Shown: positions 35,921-45,997, counted from the stretch's first letter. The stretch: 64,000 bases of DNA from Bacteroidia bacterium (GCA_027493955.1 JAOSJT010000001.1:1599131-1663130), one strand, 5' to 3'. Numbers and translations are program-made. The notes: a model not told the origin generated them from the sequence alone.

Positions 35921-38241
35921 CGCAGCACCACAACATGTTTCACCGATGCACCGGCCGCGGAATGGAGAATCAGCGTGTATACACCGGCAGAGGGGAATGC
36001 CGACGCGGGGATATTCACACTCTCCAAAGCAGCTGTTCGATCAGGGCTCACTTTATGAACAATTCTTCCGAGAGCATCCAGTACTGTCAGTTCCGTCTCC
36101 TCGGTAGTTTCGCGCAGACGGATATGCACGTCTCCCCCGGACGGCTGAGGCCATGCGTCGAAATCCAGATGGCTCGGCAAGGCAGGAACGACAAGTTCCC
36201 GGCTGAAGCTGATCTCGCCGTTGGTACCAATGGACTTCAATCGATATCTCCGCAATTCCCGGAGATCATCACAGTCACGCCATGCATAACGACCGCCGCT
36301 GAGACCGCGCGTCGGAAAAAATGCCGCACTCGCCCATTCGCCCTGGATTGCTCGCTGGAGTTCCGTTCCGAAATGCGCCGTTTCCGCGAGGGTCTCCCAC
36401 TCGATGCGTACGCAGTCGCCCTCATGCCGCCCGGTAAAACTGAGCAGCTCGACGGGATAGGGATAGCTGGCGTTATACAGTAACTGCCCGACATCACCGA
36501 CGGCATAGACGACGCCCCCATGAGCGTCCGCACCGTACATCGTATGCATCGCGTGCGATATTTCCCGCACCCACGTTTGACCATTGTCGCTCGTGCGCAT
36601 GATAACACCCGCTTCGCCTACCGCGGCATATTCATTCGGCGAGGGATGCACCAGCCGGAATAGGGGGACCGTGGTGGGCAGTATCAAGGACGTCCAGTGC
36701 ACACCACCGTCCGTGGTGAATATCGCTTCTCCACCGTCCCCGCAGATCATACCATCGCTGCCGTCACGGATGACACTGAAAAGCGCATCCTGCGTCCATC
36801 CCTGTTGTGAGGACCAAGTGTATCCGCCGTTGGTGGTGCTCAGAATGGTACCGCCCGCTCCGACAATGGTACCATTGTCAGCGTCAGTAAAATGCACACC
36901 GAACAGTGGTTGCAGAGTACCGCTGGCCACGGTGTACCATCCGGCTCCGCCGTTGGTCGTTTTGAGAACGCGCCCGCTTCCACCCACGATATAGCCGATG
37001 CCATTATCCAGCAAATCGATGCCGTTAAGCGCAACGGTCCCACCACCGGCGACCTGCGACCAACTGGTCCCGGCATTCGTGCTGCGTAGTATGACACCAC
37101 CGTTCCCGCAAGCCACAACAGTACTACCACCGATATTGTCCACAGCGAACAGCGAGGCAATCGAACCGCTTGCAACTTGCTGCCACGGCTGGCCGAGGCC
37201 ATTCGTTGTGATGATGGTCCCGTCGCTTCCAACAGCCCACGCCTTGTGGGATGGAGTGGTGCTTACGGCATTGAGCGTCGAACGCGTGCCCACGGTGACC
37301 ATGGTGAACGTACTCCCATTCGATGACCGTAGTATATCTCCAAACAACCCGACAGCAATGACGGTACTGCCGGATACGGCGATTCCTTCCAATCCATTCA
37401 CAGTTCCGGAATTGACCGGTGTCCACAATGAACCGCCGTTGGTGGTACGAAGCAAAGTACCACCCTCTCCCGCCGCCCAGCCGTTCTGAGTATCAATGAA
37501 AACCAAGCGGTTGATATCCTGCGAGGTCCCGCTGTTCGTGCCCTGCCAGCTTTGACCACCGTTCGTGGTGCGAAGAATGCGGCCACCCGTACCCGAGGCC
37601 CAGCCGTATTGAGCGTTGATAAAAAATAGTCCTAACAGATCGCTGTTCATGCCAGGCGGGTACACCGGCGACCAGGTGACGCCTCCGTCCGTTGATCGGA
37701 TAATCGTATTCGCACTTCCGACCGCTACGCCATTCATGGCACCCGTAAAAAACACGGCGTTGAGGTTATTGGTGGTGCCCGTGCTTCGGGAAATCCAGGT
37801 TACCCCACCATCAGTTGTCGCATGCAGCATGCCGGAGTCACCGACAAACCATGCGCTGCTTGCCGACACCGCGTGAATGACGTTGATACCGGCCGTCGTG
37901 CCGCTATTCTGTGACTGCCAACTCGCGCCTCCATCGACGGTTCTGAGCACGACACCGTTATCGCCGACAATCCAGGCGACCTGCGCATCGACGGCGCATA
38001 CACCTCGAAAAAAATCTTCACGCAGCGTTGTCTGCGGCTGCCAACTCGTCCCCGCATTGACGGATTTCAGTATCATCCCCGCTCCGCCCACCGCCCAACC
38101 GGTACCGCTGTTCGGCGCAAACATCGTGTTCCACAGATCATTGCTCTGCGGAACGGGATTACACCACTGCCACTGTGCGCGTAGCAATGGCGCAAAGGTG
38201 GATGTCAGAAATACAGCAATCACAAGGAAAAGACTCTTCAT
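35917..38241 (-). CDS. T9SS-secreted Ycf48-like propeller protein (first of pair)
   Basis: About 774 residues, starting at ATG 38239-38241 with GAGAGG upstream; a TTG two codons earlier is less likely. A signal peptide (SLFLVIAVFLTSTFAPLLRA) is followed by about fourteen blades with the phrase G-G-x-I-L-R-T-x-N-G-G-x-S-W, the Ycf48/Hcf136 and sortilin-type motif. A Ig-like segment (VELLSFTGRHEGDCVRIEWE) and a sorting domain (FDAWPQPSGGDVHIRL to KHVVVLR) close it. The stop overlaps the deacetylase start (ATGA), linking this surface protein to the polysaccharide genes. Confidence 0.85.
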   Translation of the reverse strand: MKSLFLVIAVFLTSTFAPLLRAQWQWCNPVPQSNDLWNTMFAPNSGTGWAVGGAGMILKSVNAGTSWQPQTTLREDFFRGVCAVDAQVAWIVGDNGVVLRTVDGGASWQSQNSGTTAGINVIHAVSASSAWFVGDSGMLHATTDGGVTWISRSTGTTNNLNAVFFTGAMNGVAVGSANTIIRSTDGGVTWSPVYPPGMNSDLLGLFFINAQYGWASGTGGRILRTTNGGQSWQGTNSGTSQDINRLVFIDTQNGWAAGEGGTLLRTTNGGSLWTPVNSGTVNGLEGIAVSGSTVIAVGLFGDILRSSNGSTFTMVTVGTRSTLNAVSTTPSHKAWAVGSDGTIITTNGLGQPWQQVASGSIASLFAVDNIGGSTVVACGNGGVILRSTNAGTSWSQVAGGGTVALNGIDLLDNGIGYIVGGSGRVLKTTNGGAGWYTVASGTLQPLFGVHFTDADNGTIVGAGGTILSTTNGGYTWSSQQGWTQDALFSVIRDGSDGMICGDGGEAIFTTDGGVHWTSLILPTTVPLFRLVHPSPNEYAAVGEAGVIMRTSDNGQTWVREISHAMHTMYGADAHGGVVYAVGDVGQLLYNASYPYPVELLSFTGRHEGDCVRIEWETLAETAHFGTELQRAIQGEWASAAFFPTRGLSGGRYAWRDCDDLRELRRYRLKSIGTNGEISFSRELVVPALPSHLDFDAWPQPSGGDVHIRLRETTEETELTVLDALGRIVHKVSPDRTAALESVNIPASAFPSAGVYTLILHSAAGASVKHVVVLR

Positions 38242-38251
38242 GAACAACCTC

Positions 38252-40351
38252 TCAGAAACAGAGCACAGGACGGGACACCACTCGATCCGTAGTAACCAAC
38301 ATGATACGATACAGGCCGGGTCCCGGAAACGCGCTGCGCGGAATGCTCAGCGGTGTTCCATCAATAACCGCATGCGTAATAGTGGTCAGATCACAGACCT
38401 CGCGACCAAGCGCATCGTAGACCGCGAATTTTCGAATACTCCGTGTCGCCTCCTTGGAGAGCGTGAGATGCACGGATTCCCGAAAGGGATTGGGATATGG
38501 CGTCGAGAGCAATTCCGGTGTGCGAGGCGGCAGTGGTGAATCAGACATCGGCGTATCATGCCACGCCAACACAGTCGCGTAATCCCCGGTAATCCATCCA
38601 TGATCCGGCGCCACAAAATCCAGACCGAACAGATCGTAGGAGGTGCGCGCATACACCGGTGTCCAGGTGACACCGGCATTCGTGCTTCGAAGCACTGTCC
38701 CGGCTTCACCCGTAGCCCACAGCGCGTCGCGCGATGGAGCATCGACAACATAGAGCGGCTGTGTTGTCCCGGTCGTTTGCTTCTCCCAAGTCGCCCCAGC
38801 GTTGCTCGTGTGAAGAATCGTCCCCTCTTCACCGCAGATCCACCCTTCACTGGAGTTCACGAAAACAGGCCAATACAACGTTGTGTTTGTCCCGCTCGCC
38901 TGTCGTTGCCAACGTTCACCGCCATCGCTGCTGCGAAGTATCAGACCTCCGTCGCCGGCGATGACAATATCCGCGGACGAGATGGCGTCGATACCAAAGA
39001 GATAATCCTGTGTGCCGCTCTGCTGTGCGTTCCATGATAGACCGCCGTCGGTCGTTTTCAGAATGAGGCCAAGCTCTCCCACCGCCCAGGCAGTACGCTC
39101 ATCGAGACAATCGATCGCTAGCAGAAGGTTCCCCTTGTCGTTCTGCTGCTGCTGCCACAGCGCGCCACCATCGCTGGTATGCAAAATGATGCCGAACTCT
39201 CCGACGGCCCATGCCTCCCGCGCTGAAACCGCCTTGCCGCCGTAGAGATCGTTGCCGTAGCCGGGAGTTTCCTCCCGCCACGACACCCCTCCGTCTGTTG
39301 TATGGAGTATAAGACCATCTTCGCCGTAACTCCAGCCGTTCTCGTAATCCGCGAACGTCACCCAATTCGCTGATTTTCGCGAAGCGGGGTTCATCAGGAC
39401 CCAGGTCTTGCCCGCGTCTGTGGAGCGAAGCATGTGACCGAATTCACCCACAGCGAGCATGCTTGCACCGGTTTCGGCTATACCTTCGAGGACGGAATTC
39501 GGCAGAAGTGACGGAAGTAACGACCAGTCCGCTCCGCTATTTGTGGTGTGCAACATCGTACCGCCGTCCCCGACGATCCATGCCTCCGATGCCGATCGCG
39601 TGAGCAGACCATTGAGATGGCGGTCGGATCCACAGTTCTGCTTGTCCCATCGGAATCCTCCATTCGCGGTGTGGTAAATGCTGCCGCGCGTCCCACATAT
39701 CCAGCCATTGCCTGCATCGGCGAACTCCACGGCGAACAGGTCCTCTGGTGGTGACAGTTTTGTCGCATAGAAGGTGGCTCCCGCGTCATTGCTCCGGAGG
39801 ACGATGCCGCTCTCTCCGACGATCACAACCAGGTTGGAACCGATAACCGCGATGCTGTTCAGGGAAAGATTGACACCGCTATACACCGTTGCCCACGACA
39901 GCCCCGCGTCTGTGGTACGGATGATGGTTCCCGCATCCCCGCACGCTATGCCGATGTCCGCGCTCGGAAACTCGATGGCGTTCAGTCCCTGCCTGGTGAT
40001 GGACTGATTGTCGGACCAGTCACTGCCTCCGTTGAGGCTCTGGAGCAGTATACCGTTATCGGCCACAGCCCACAATATTCCCGAAGCTGCTTCCGCAACC
40101 TGGATAACGTTATCCGTGAGACCGTGCATGGTATTGCTCCACCGCAATCCGCCGTCGGAGCTGAGGAGCATGGTGCCGTACTGCCCAGTCGCGACGAATG
40201 ATCCAGCACTCGTAGCGTGTACGCACATGAGCATGTTACCCTGCGGTGGCGGGTTCTGCCAGGTCAGCGTCTGTGCCTGGAGACTCGAGACGAGCGCCAG
40301 TGCAAGGACAAGTAACAGCGTGAAGAAACGAGGGTGGCGGTCATTTGTCAT
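38252..40351 (-). CDS. T9SS-secreted Ycf48-like propeller protein (second of pair)
   Basis: About 699 residues. I take the ATG at 40349-40351; a GTG at 40369 is in frame. A signal peptide (FTLLLVLALALVSSLQAQ) precedes repeated blades (GTMLLSSDGGLRWS; GTIIRTTDAGLSWA; GLILKTTDGGLSWN) and a sorting domain (STPYPNPFRESVHLTLS to GLYRIMLVTTDRVV). It resembles the downstream Ycf48-like neighbour in blades and length and is separated from it by 10 bp, so the two head the five-gene polysaccharide operon. Confidence 0.85.
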   Translation of the reverse strand: MTNDRHPRFFTLLLVLALALVSSLQAQTLTWQNPPPQGNMLMCVHATSAGSFVATGQYGTMLLSSDGGLRWSNTMHGLTDNVIQVAEAASGILWAVADNGILLQSLNGGSDWSDNQSITRQGLNAIEFPSADIGIACGDAGTIIRTTDAGLSWATVYSGVNLSLNSIAVIGSNLVVIVGESGIVLRSNDAGATFYATKLSPPEDLFAVEFADAGNGWICGTRGSIYHTANGGFRWDKQNCGSDRHLNGLLTRSASEAWIVGDGGTMLHTTNSGADWSLLPSLLPNSVLEGIAETGASMLAVGEFGHMLRSTDAGKTWVLMNPASRKSANWVTFADYENGWSYGEDGLILHTTDGGVSWREETPGYGNDLYGGKAVSAREAWAVGEFGIILHTSDGGALWQQQQNDKGNLLLAIDCLDERTAWAVGELGLILKTTDGGLSWNAQQSGTQDYLFGIDAISSADIVIAGDGGLILRSSDGGERWQRQASGTNTTLYWPVFVNSSEGWICGEEGTILHTSNAGATWEKQTTGTTQPLYVVDAPSRDALWATGEAGTVLRSTNAGVTWTPVYARTSYDLFGLDFVAPDHGWITGDYATVLAWHDTPMSDSPLPPRTPELLSTPYPNPFRESVHLTLSKEATRSIRKFAVYDALGREVCDLTTITHAVIDGTPLSIPRSAFPGPGLYRIMLVTTDRVVSRPVLCF

Positions 40352-40858
40352 AGGCGTATCGGTTGACACGTGTGCCCGACCGGACGAAGCGCATTCCCGG
40401 GAGATCGTGGGAATGCCTTGCAGGTGCGGGAGATACGTGTGCAGATGAACGGGATATCAGCAGTCTGATGACACCGTCCGCGTCACATCATTGTCGCGCC
40501 ATGAGGGTTCATGGATGATCCTGATACAGCGAGGAATTCTTCGTGAACAGAGGATACGCACATGTATCCGTAATCGGCATACCCCTGCACAGTCTGTGAT
40601 GCTTTTTCGCGTTCTCTATGCCGGGTGTATCTGGTTACAATCAGACCGACTGCAATCTACCGTAAAATTCGGCACAAAACACTGTATACGCTACGAAAGG
40701 ATTACGCGTTCCCGAATCAATAAAATAATTTGCGATACAAGCACGGCGCCCCTTGCAGTGAGAAGCTTCAGTTACTCCTCCCGCTGATCCGGAAATACCG
40801 AATCCTGTTTCCCCGATGTAAGCCTCAGCACCAAGCCATGCATGCGCATAGAAAGAAA
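40352..40858. other. Upstream region of the polysaccharide operon, no supported gene
   Basis: About 500 bp precede the operon on the minus strand. It includes an A/T-rich stretch near 40660-40740 (AATCAATAAAATAATTTGCG) that is a likely promoter area. Short frames here have no ribosome binding site. Confidence 0.4.
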
Positions 40859-40890
40859 TTCCGGGGGCTGGAATTCCCGCGCCCCCGGGA
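40859..40890 (-). terminator. Terminator of the lipoprotein gene
   Basis: CCGGGGGC (40861-40868) and GCCCCCGG (40881-40888) form a strong stem, directly after the lipoprotein stop on the minus strand, followed by AATTTCTTTC. Confidence 0.6.
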
Positions 40891-40898
40891 AATCTCAC

Positions 40899-41651
40899 TC
40901 AATGCAGTTTCATGTCCGTCAATTCCACGCTATACTCCTTGCGTGCGGCGTCGTAGGATACGGTGTATTTGCGCGGATACTGTTTGCCGGTCTTCTTGAA
41001 TGCCGCCGGCTGCCGGATGTCTGCCGTAACATTCGGCCTGGTCTCCAGATACTCTTTCGTTATCATCGGTTCGAAGAAAAAGAGCTCTCCGCGATAGAAG
41101 CCATAAATGAAGGTCTTCGTAAAGGGTGTCCCGGTAAATTCCGCCGAGGTAGTGTCGACGTAATGCGTGCCCATGTTCGGCACGGCCTCGACACCGGAAA
41201 TGTAGTGCGGCGGCATGAACTGAGGCTCCGGCATGATCATGTCCGGTCCGGGTTGTACAGCGGTAAGCGCGTTGTGATCCACCACATAGAAATGGACATC
41301 GAAGTGCGGTTTACCGTACAACGGCATGGGTTCGTGTCCCTGCGGATTCCAGTCGAAGCCGACGTGGTCAAATGGTGACGTTCCGGATTTTTTCGGCAGA
41401 TTGAGCATAAGCATTTTCATGTCAACTGGGAGGGTGCTGAGTACGGTTTCATTGAAACGCACCCCGACGGCAAGGAGCGAACCGTCCGGCGCGACGCGTT
41501 CATAGGATGTGACCTGACCTTCGCCCAGCGCGGCCGACTGTCCGTCGTGCGTCACCGGCTGCGCGGGCTGCGCGGGATCATCATCGCTGCACGCGGTGAC
41601 GATCACGAGCATAGCGAACATGCCCGCAAAAAGGAACGGTAATCTATTCAT
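40899..41651 (-). CDS. TTHB210-like (DUF5602) lipoprotein
   Basis: About 250 residues. I choose the ATG at 41649-41651 with AAGGTG upstream; the GTG at 41660 overlaps that site. The N-terminus is a lipoprotein signal with lipobox IVTACSDDD, so the Cys becomes lipidated and the protein is tethered to a membrane. The folded part contains GHEPMPLYGKPHFDVHFY and later FIYGFYRGELFFFEPMITKE, matching the TTHB210-like domain of unknown function. It is divergent from the TPR lipoprotein and has its own terminator. Confidence 0.7.
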   Translation of the reverse strand: MNRLPFLFAGMFAMLVIVTACSDDDPAQPAQPVTHDGQSAALGEGQVTSYERVAPDGSLLAVGVRFNETVLSTLPVDMKMLMLNLPKKSGTSPFDHVGFDWNPQGHEPMPLYGKPHFDVHFYVVDHNALTAVQPGPDMIMPEPQFMPPHYISGVEAVPNMGTHYVDTTSAEFTGTPFTKTFIYGFYRGELFFFEPMITKEYLETRPNVTADIRQPAAFKKTGKQYPRKYTVSYDAARKEYSVELTDMKLH

Positions 41652-41867
41652 CAGTTTCACCTTTCGGTATTGTTGGATGGATTGTTAGCCGGATGCGAGA
41701 GCATCCGTGTCAGGCAATAGTAATGTAAATGAGTATAAATAGTATTTCCCATTATTGCAATTCGTCGAACGGAACCACTCCCGTCTCAGCCATGCTGTAT
41801 TCCGGTCATACCCTCCGTGCAGCCCCACCGGATACGGGTGATGCGCCTTCCTATGGTGCCGCGCCAG

Positions 41868-41896
41868 TTGACAAGCTCCCCGTTTTTCCGTATCCT
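41868..41896 (+). promoter_or_regulatory. Promoter of the TPR lipoprotein gene
   Basis: TTGACA (41868-41873), 17 bp, then TATCCT (41891-41896), about 50 bp before the start codon. Confidence 0.6.
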
Positions 41897-41948
41897 TATC
41901 CGGTCTACATCCATATAATCACTTGTTACCGCTGAAAGGAACGCCGCC

Positions 41949-43580
41949 ATGCGCCTCTACAGCTCAGGTCTGCTGCTGTGCACTCTGATCTTTGCCGGAT
42001 GCACACAAAACGAAACACAACCGACCGTTCCCTTGCGGGAGGATGTTGCCGGATTTCACCGCACCGTGTCGACGCAAAACGATCTTGCGCAGAGGTATTT
42101 CGACCAGGGTCTCACGCTCTATTACGGCTTCAACCACGATGCCGCTATCGAATCCTTCAATCAGGCAGCGGCGCTGGACTCCAACTGTGCCATGGCCTAC
42201 TGGGGACGGGCGATTTCCGCGGGTCCCAACATCAACAATCCGCTGATGGACTCCGCCGCAGCCATGTCGGCGTTCGAAGCGGTCTCTCGGGCAGCCGCGC
42301 TTGCTGACGGCTGCACGGAAGTCGAACGGGCACTCATCGGTGCACTTCAAGCGCGCTATGCATGGCCTGCTCCCGAGAATCGCGCTGGCCTTGATTCGGC
42401 ATACGCCATTGCGATGAGAAAAGTCTATTCTGATTTTCCGGACGACGTCGATGTCGCGACGCTCTACGCCGACGCGATGATGAATCTCCGTCCCTGGGAT
42501 CTGTGGACGCCTGGAGGTATACCTCAACCCGGCACACTGGACATCGTCGCAGCATTGGAAGCAGCCATGGCCATGGTCGCCGATCACCCCGGTGCCTGCC
42601 ACTTTTACGTTCACACAATGGAAGCGTCGCCCGATCCGGGGAAAGCACTCCCGGCAGCAAATATTCTCCGCAACAGAATTCCCGGTGCGGGCCATCTGGT
42701 GCACATGCCATCGCATATTGACATACGGCTCGGGCATTACGCCAACTCCATTGAGGCAAATCTCCGGGGCATCAAAGCCGACAGCTCCTCTGGCTCCACC
42801 AACAGCTTCTACACGATTTACAGGGCGCATAACTACCATTTCCTTGCATATTCCGCTATGTTCGACGGACAGCGCGAACTGGCAATGAACGCCGCTCGCA
42901 GTATCGGACAGACTATACCGATGGAACTGGTCCGCGCGTTCCCGGATTACCTCGACGCGTTCATGGCCATCCCGATCCACGTCATGGTGAGGTTCGGATT
43001 GTGGGACGACATACTTACGGAAGCGCGTCCCGCCGACGATATGCCTGCCCACATCACCTTCTGGCATTACGGCCGCACTGTGGCATATGCGGCTCTCGGA
43101 CGTGTCGGAGAAGCGCAGGCGGAATTCGGAAAATTCAAAGCTGCTGCGAAAACCGTCCCCGAGAGCCGGCTGCTCGGCAACAATAGCGTGAAGAGCATCC
43201 TCGACGTCGGTCTGGCGATGGCGGAAGGGGAACTGGAGTATCGCAAGAAAAATTATCCAAAAGCGTTCGCGTCGCTGCGGACAGCGGTCCGGCTTGATGA
43301 CTCCCTGCGCTACGACGAGCCCTGGGGCTGGATGATGCCGGTCAGGCACGCACTTGGAGCGCTGCTGCTCGAACAAGGCAAGCTGGCAGAGGCGGAAGCG
43401 GTGTATCGAGAGGATCTGCGGTTGCATCCGGAGAACGGCTGGGCTCTGCGGGGACTGACGGAATGTTTACACAAGCTGAAGAAGCACGACATGGCGCAAG
43501 AAACCGATGCGCGTTTCCGGGAGGCCTGGACCAGAGCGGATATCACGATCGAGGCGTCGTGCTATTGCAGAACGAACTAA
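41949..43580 (+). CDS. TPR-repeat lipoprotein
   Basis: 543 residues with AAGGA eight bases before the ATG. The lipobox LIFAGC gives a lipidated N-terminus. Tetratricopeptide repeats are clear near the start (LTLYYGFNHDAAIESFNQAA, then MAYWGRAISAGPN) and near the end (ALLLEQGKLAEAEAVYREDL and GWALRGLTECLHKLKK). The middle contains His-rich conserved stretches, CHFYVHTMEASPDPGKAL and LVHMPSHIDIRLGHY, typical of a family of large TPR proteins of unknown role. His clusters could bind metal. It has its own promoter and terminator, so it is a single-gene unit. Confidence 0.8.
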   Translation: MRLYSSGLLLCTLIFAGCTQNETQPTVPLREDVAGFHRTVSTQNDLAQRYFDQGLTLYYGFNHDAAIESFNQAAALDSNCAMAYWGRAISAGPNINNPLMDSAAAMSAFEAVSRAAALADGCTEVERALIGALQARYAWPAPENRAGLDSAYAIAMRKVYSDFPDDVDVATLYADAMMNLRPWDLWTPGGIPQPGTLDIVAALEAAMAMVADHPGACHFYVHTMEASPDPGKALPAANILRNRIPGAGHLVHMPSHIDIRLGHYANSIEANLRGIKADSSSGSTNSFYTIYRAHNYHFLAYSAMFDGQRELAMNAARSIGQTIPMELVRAFPDYLDAFMAIPIHVMVRFGLWDDILTEARPADDMPAHITFWHYGRTVAYAALGRVGEAQAEFGKFKAAAKTVPESRLLGNNSVKSILDVGLAMAEGELEYRKKNYPKAFASLRTAVRLDDSLRYDEPWGWMMPVRHALGALLLEQGKLAEAEAVYREDLRLHPENGWALRGLTECLHKLKKHDMAQETDARFREAWTRADITIEASCYCRTN

Positions 43581-43617
43581 ACGCAAGGCCACAACCGCCG
43601 GTCCGCGGCTGAGACGA

Positions 43618-43648
43618 AACGGCGGCTCCAACTTCAGGAGCCGCTGTT
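43618..43648 (+). terminator. Terminator of the TPR lipoprotein gene
   Basis: A 12-bp stem AACGGCGGCTCC / GGAGCCGCTGTT with a 7-base loop, 38 bp after the stop, then CTTCT. Confidence 0.65.
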
Positions 43649-43763
43649 CTTCTGATCCGGGAAACTCAGGCCCGAACGTCTTGCGCATCGTACCTTTACA
43701 GCTCGCTTCCGTAGCTCGTCTTCGATAAAGCGACGATGGGGTATTCAAAGCTATCGGCAGGTT

Positions 43764-43791
43764 TTGACAGCCACAGCTCGTATGCTATTTT
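43764..43791 (+). promoter_or_regulatory. Promoter of the FG-GAP-type gene
   Basis: TTGACA (43764-43769), 16 bp, TATTTT (43786-43791), 36 bp before the start codon. Confidence 0.45.
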
Positions 43792-43827
43792 GCATCGTTC
43801 CCTCACTGCTGTATACAGGAGGATTCC

Positions 43828-45489
43828 ATGCTGTTATCCGCTCCACGCAACCGCCGGTCTCCGCTTCAACACTCTAACCGAATCACACGCTTCGCAAAAG
43901 GCATGTGCATCGTCCTGCTTCTGCTCCCCCTCCAGGCTTCAGGACAAACTCCACAGCTTCTCTGGAGCTTCGACACGCGCGACGCGTCCTTCGGGCAAAC
44001 TGCTGCGGGCGACATCGATGGCGACGGGAAGCTGGAACTCGTATTCGGCTGCTATCGGAACGACAGCAGCATTTACGCGCTCAACGCCGAGGACGGTTCG
44101 CTGCTCTGGAAATTCAATGCCGCGAAACCCGGGCGCGACGGCTGCAACGATGTCGCGACGCTGATCGTTGATATCGATGATGACGGTATTCCCGAGGTCA
44201 TCGTCCCGAGTTCCTGCAATCCGACCACGTTCTGCTTCGACGGCAAGACCGGTGCCGTCAAATGGTCCGCGGTCACGAGGGGCAGCGACTCGCCACCGAC
44301 CATTGCCGATATCGACGGTGACGGAAAGCTGGAAATTCTGCACGGCGAATTCGGGGGGTGGGTCCGCTGCCTGAACGCCGAGGACGGCAGCCTCGCCTGG
44401 GACCTGGCCGTGGATATGCGATCCTGGATACAGACGGCGCCGACACTGCTCGATGCGGACGGCGACGGGAACATGGACTTCGTCGTGGCCACCTGGAACA
44501 GCAACGCAGGCGACACCAACACGATCCGGGCCTACCGATGCAGCGACCGCGCGCTGCTCTGGAGCGTTCCGCTGGCGGACGTGGTGTATCATGGCACAGC
44601 CGTAGCCGACTTCGATCGGGACGGAAAACCGGAGTTGGCCTTCGGCGATTACAGCGGCACGCTTTATGTGCTCAACGCCGAGGACGGCAGCATCGCGTGG
44701 ACAAAACCCAGTCTCGGCACCGGGCATTACATCGGAGCGCCCGTCACCGCCGGCGACATCAACGGCGACGGGAACTGCGAGCTAATCGCGATAAGCTGGT
44801 ACAAGGTTAGCGCCTACAACGGGGATGGAAGCGTGCTCTGGGAGCACGACATCGACGGGTACGGGACCGCCTTTCGCGGCGCGGCGCTGGCGGATGTGGA
44901 TGGTGACGCACTGTTGGATGCGGTGTTCGGCACGAGCAAAGGTGCGCTTATCGCATTGCGAGGAAGCGATGGTGCACCGCTGTGGACCGTCGATCTCGCG
45001 GCGCGGTACGGCGATTCCCGTTTCGCGCTCGATCATGCGCCGATCATCGCTGATTTCGACAAAGACGGCAAGCTCGATGTCTTCATCGTCGGCGGGCACA
45101 CTGAGTATCCTGACTTTTCCGCGAATTTCGGACGCGCGTATGCGTTATCCATCGGCCGCGGCGCAGGACCCGAGTGGTTGATGTTTCAACAGAACTCCTA
45201 TCGGAACGCCAGCCTCTGCACCGGCAGCGTCAATACAGTACGGCTTACCTCCGAAGACCGGCCGGCGGCGCCGGCTCTCTTTCCGCATCCTGTCGGCGAT
45301 GTACTCAACGTGCGGCACGAGGGGCTGCGTACCGGCCGCATCCTCGACGAAACAGGGCGCATCGTAGCCAGTGAATACGCGGACGGAGGTACGATGTCAA
45401 TCAACATCGCTTCACTTCCTTCGGGTGCGTACTTTCTTGTAATGGAGGTGGACGGGATGCCGCAAGTGCGAAGTTTTATCAAGCGTTGA
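43828..45489 (+). CDS. T9SS-secreted FG-GAP/VCBS propeller protein
   Basis: 553 residues with AGGAGG upstream of the ATG. A signal peptide (GMCIVLLLLPLQASGQ) precedes seven blades, each with a calcium-binding D-x-D-G-D-G-x-x-E/D loop (AGDIDGDGKLELVFG; IVDIDDDGIPEVIV; ADFDRDGKPELAFGD), the FG-GAP/VCBS mark. PQQ-like phrases such as LYVLNAEDGSIAW recur three times. The sorting domain (ALFPHPVGDVLNVRHEG to VRSFIKR) is short. It is probably a calcium-stabilised adhesin-like surface protein. Confidence 0.85.
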   Translation: MLLSAPRNRRSPLQHSNRITRFAKGMCIVLLLLPLQASGQTPQLLWSFDTRDASFGQTAAGDIDGDGKLELVFGCYRNDSSIYALNAEDGSLLWKFNAAKPGRDGCNDVATLIVDIDDDGIPEVIVPSSCNPTTFCFDGKTGAVKWSAVTRGSDSPPTIADIDGDGKLEILHGEFGGWVRCLNAEDGSLAWDLAVDMRSWIQTAPTLLDADGDGNMDFVVATWNSNAGDTNTIRAYRCSDRALLWSVPLADVVYHGTAVADFDRDGKPELAFGDYSGTLYVLNAEDGSIAWTKPSLGTGHYIGAPVTAGDINGDGNCELIAISWYKVSAYNGDGSVLWEHDIDGYGTAFRGAALADVDGDALLDAVFGTSKGALIALRGSDGAPLWTVDLAARYGDSRFALDHAPIIADFDKDGKLDVFIVGGHTEYPDFSANFGRAYALSIGRGAGPEWLMFQQNSYRNASLCTGSVNTVRLTSEDRPAAPALFPHPVGDVLNVRHEGLRTGRILDETGRIVASEYADGGTMSINIASLPSGAYFLVMEVDGMPQVRSFIKR

Positions 45490-45532
45490 CGGGTGCATTT
45501 TGTGAGCTTCGCACAGCGATCTGGAGAATTCC

Positions 45533-45997
45533 TCAGGCAGAAGCCTTCCCCACAGGCAGCTTGAAAACCAGCTTCCTGACAGTTTCACCCGGCGCATGCA
45601 GCGGTAGGCCGGGCATGTGGCCATCGTCAGGAAAAAACACGGCGAACGTTCCCGGCACCATTTCCAACAGTGAGCGCTTCCCCGTGAGAAGCTGGAAATC
45701 ATTCTCGTCGTCATAGTCGCCCGCCACTTCACAGAACGCCCGTGCCCGCACTCCAATGCATTCGCTTCCTTCCAAAGGCACATGGACGTCGATATACCGG
45801 CGATGGCATTCGAGCGTTTCATCCTCGCGCGAAGCTGTATCGTACTGCGCTACGATGCATCGCGCTCCCCCGGTAAGTTCGGTTGAGCCGGGTTCGATTG
45901 CTGAGAGATCCGTTGCGTCGAGAAAGTCCGCGACGATGCGCAGCCCCTCGTGCACGCACGAGTACGAAAGGAGATTGGATATGTCGTCAAAAAGCAT
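45533..45997 (-). CDS. YhcH/YjgK/YiaL-family (DUF386) protein
   Basis: 154 residues from the ATG at 45995-45997, with AAGGAGAG upstream. The cupin-like family signature is present: ETLECHRRYIDVHVPLEG near the middle, EVAGDYDDENDF, and FAVFFPDDGHMPGL, which supplies conserved metal-binding His/Asp/Glu. E. coli relatives act in sialic-acid or sugar-acid metabolism as probable anomerases or isomerases. Here no sugar catabolism genes are adjacent. It follows the BNR-repeat T9SS gene by 47 bp and converges with the FG-GAP gene. Confidence 0.85.
   Translation of the reverse strand: MLFDDISNLLSYSCVHEGLRIVADFLDATDLSAIEPGSTELTGGARCIVAQYDTASREDETLECHRRYIDVHVPLEGSECIGVRARAFCEVAGDYDDENDFQLLTGKRSLLEMVPGTFAVFFPDDGHMPGLPLHAPGETVRKLVFKLPVGKASA

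Noticed and set aside
41964-43427. 487-codon minus-strand open frame
   Set aside because: Antisense to the TPR lipoprotein, which has a lipobox, ribosome binding site, promoter and repeats; the antisense product has no motif.
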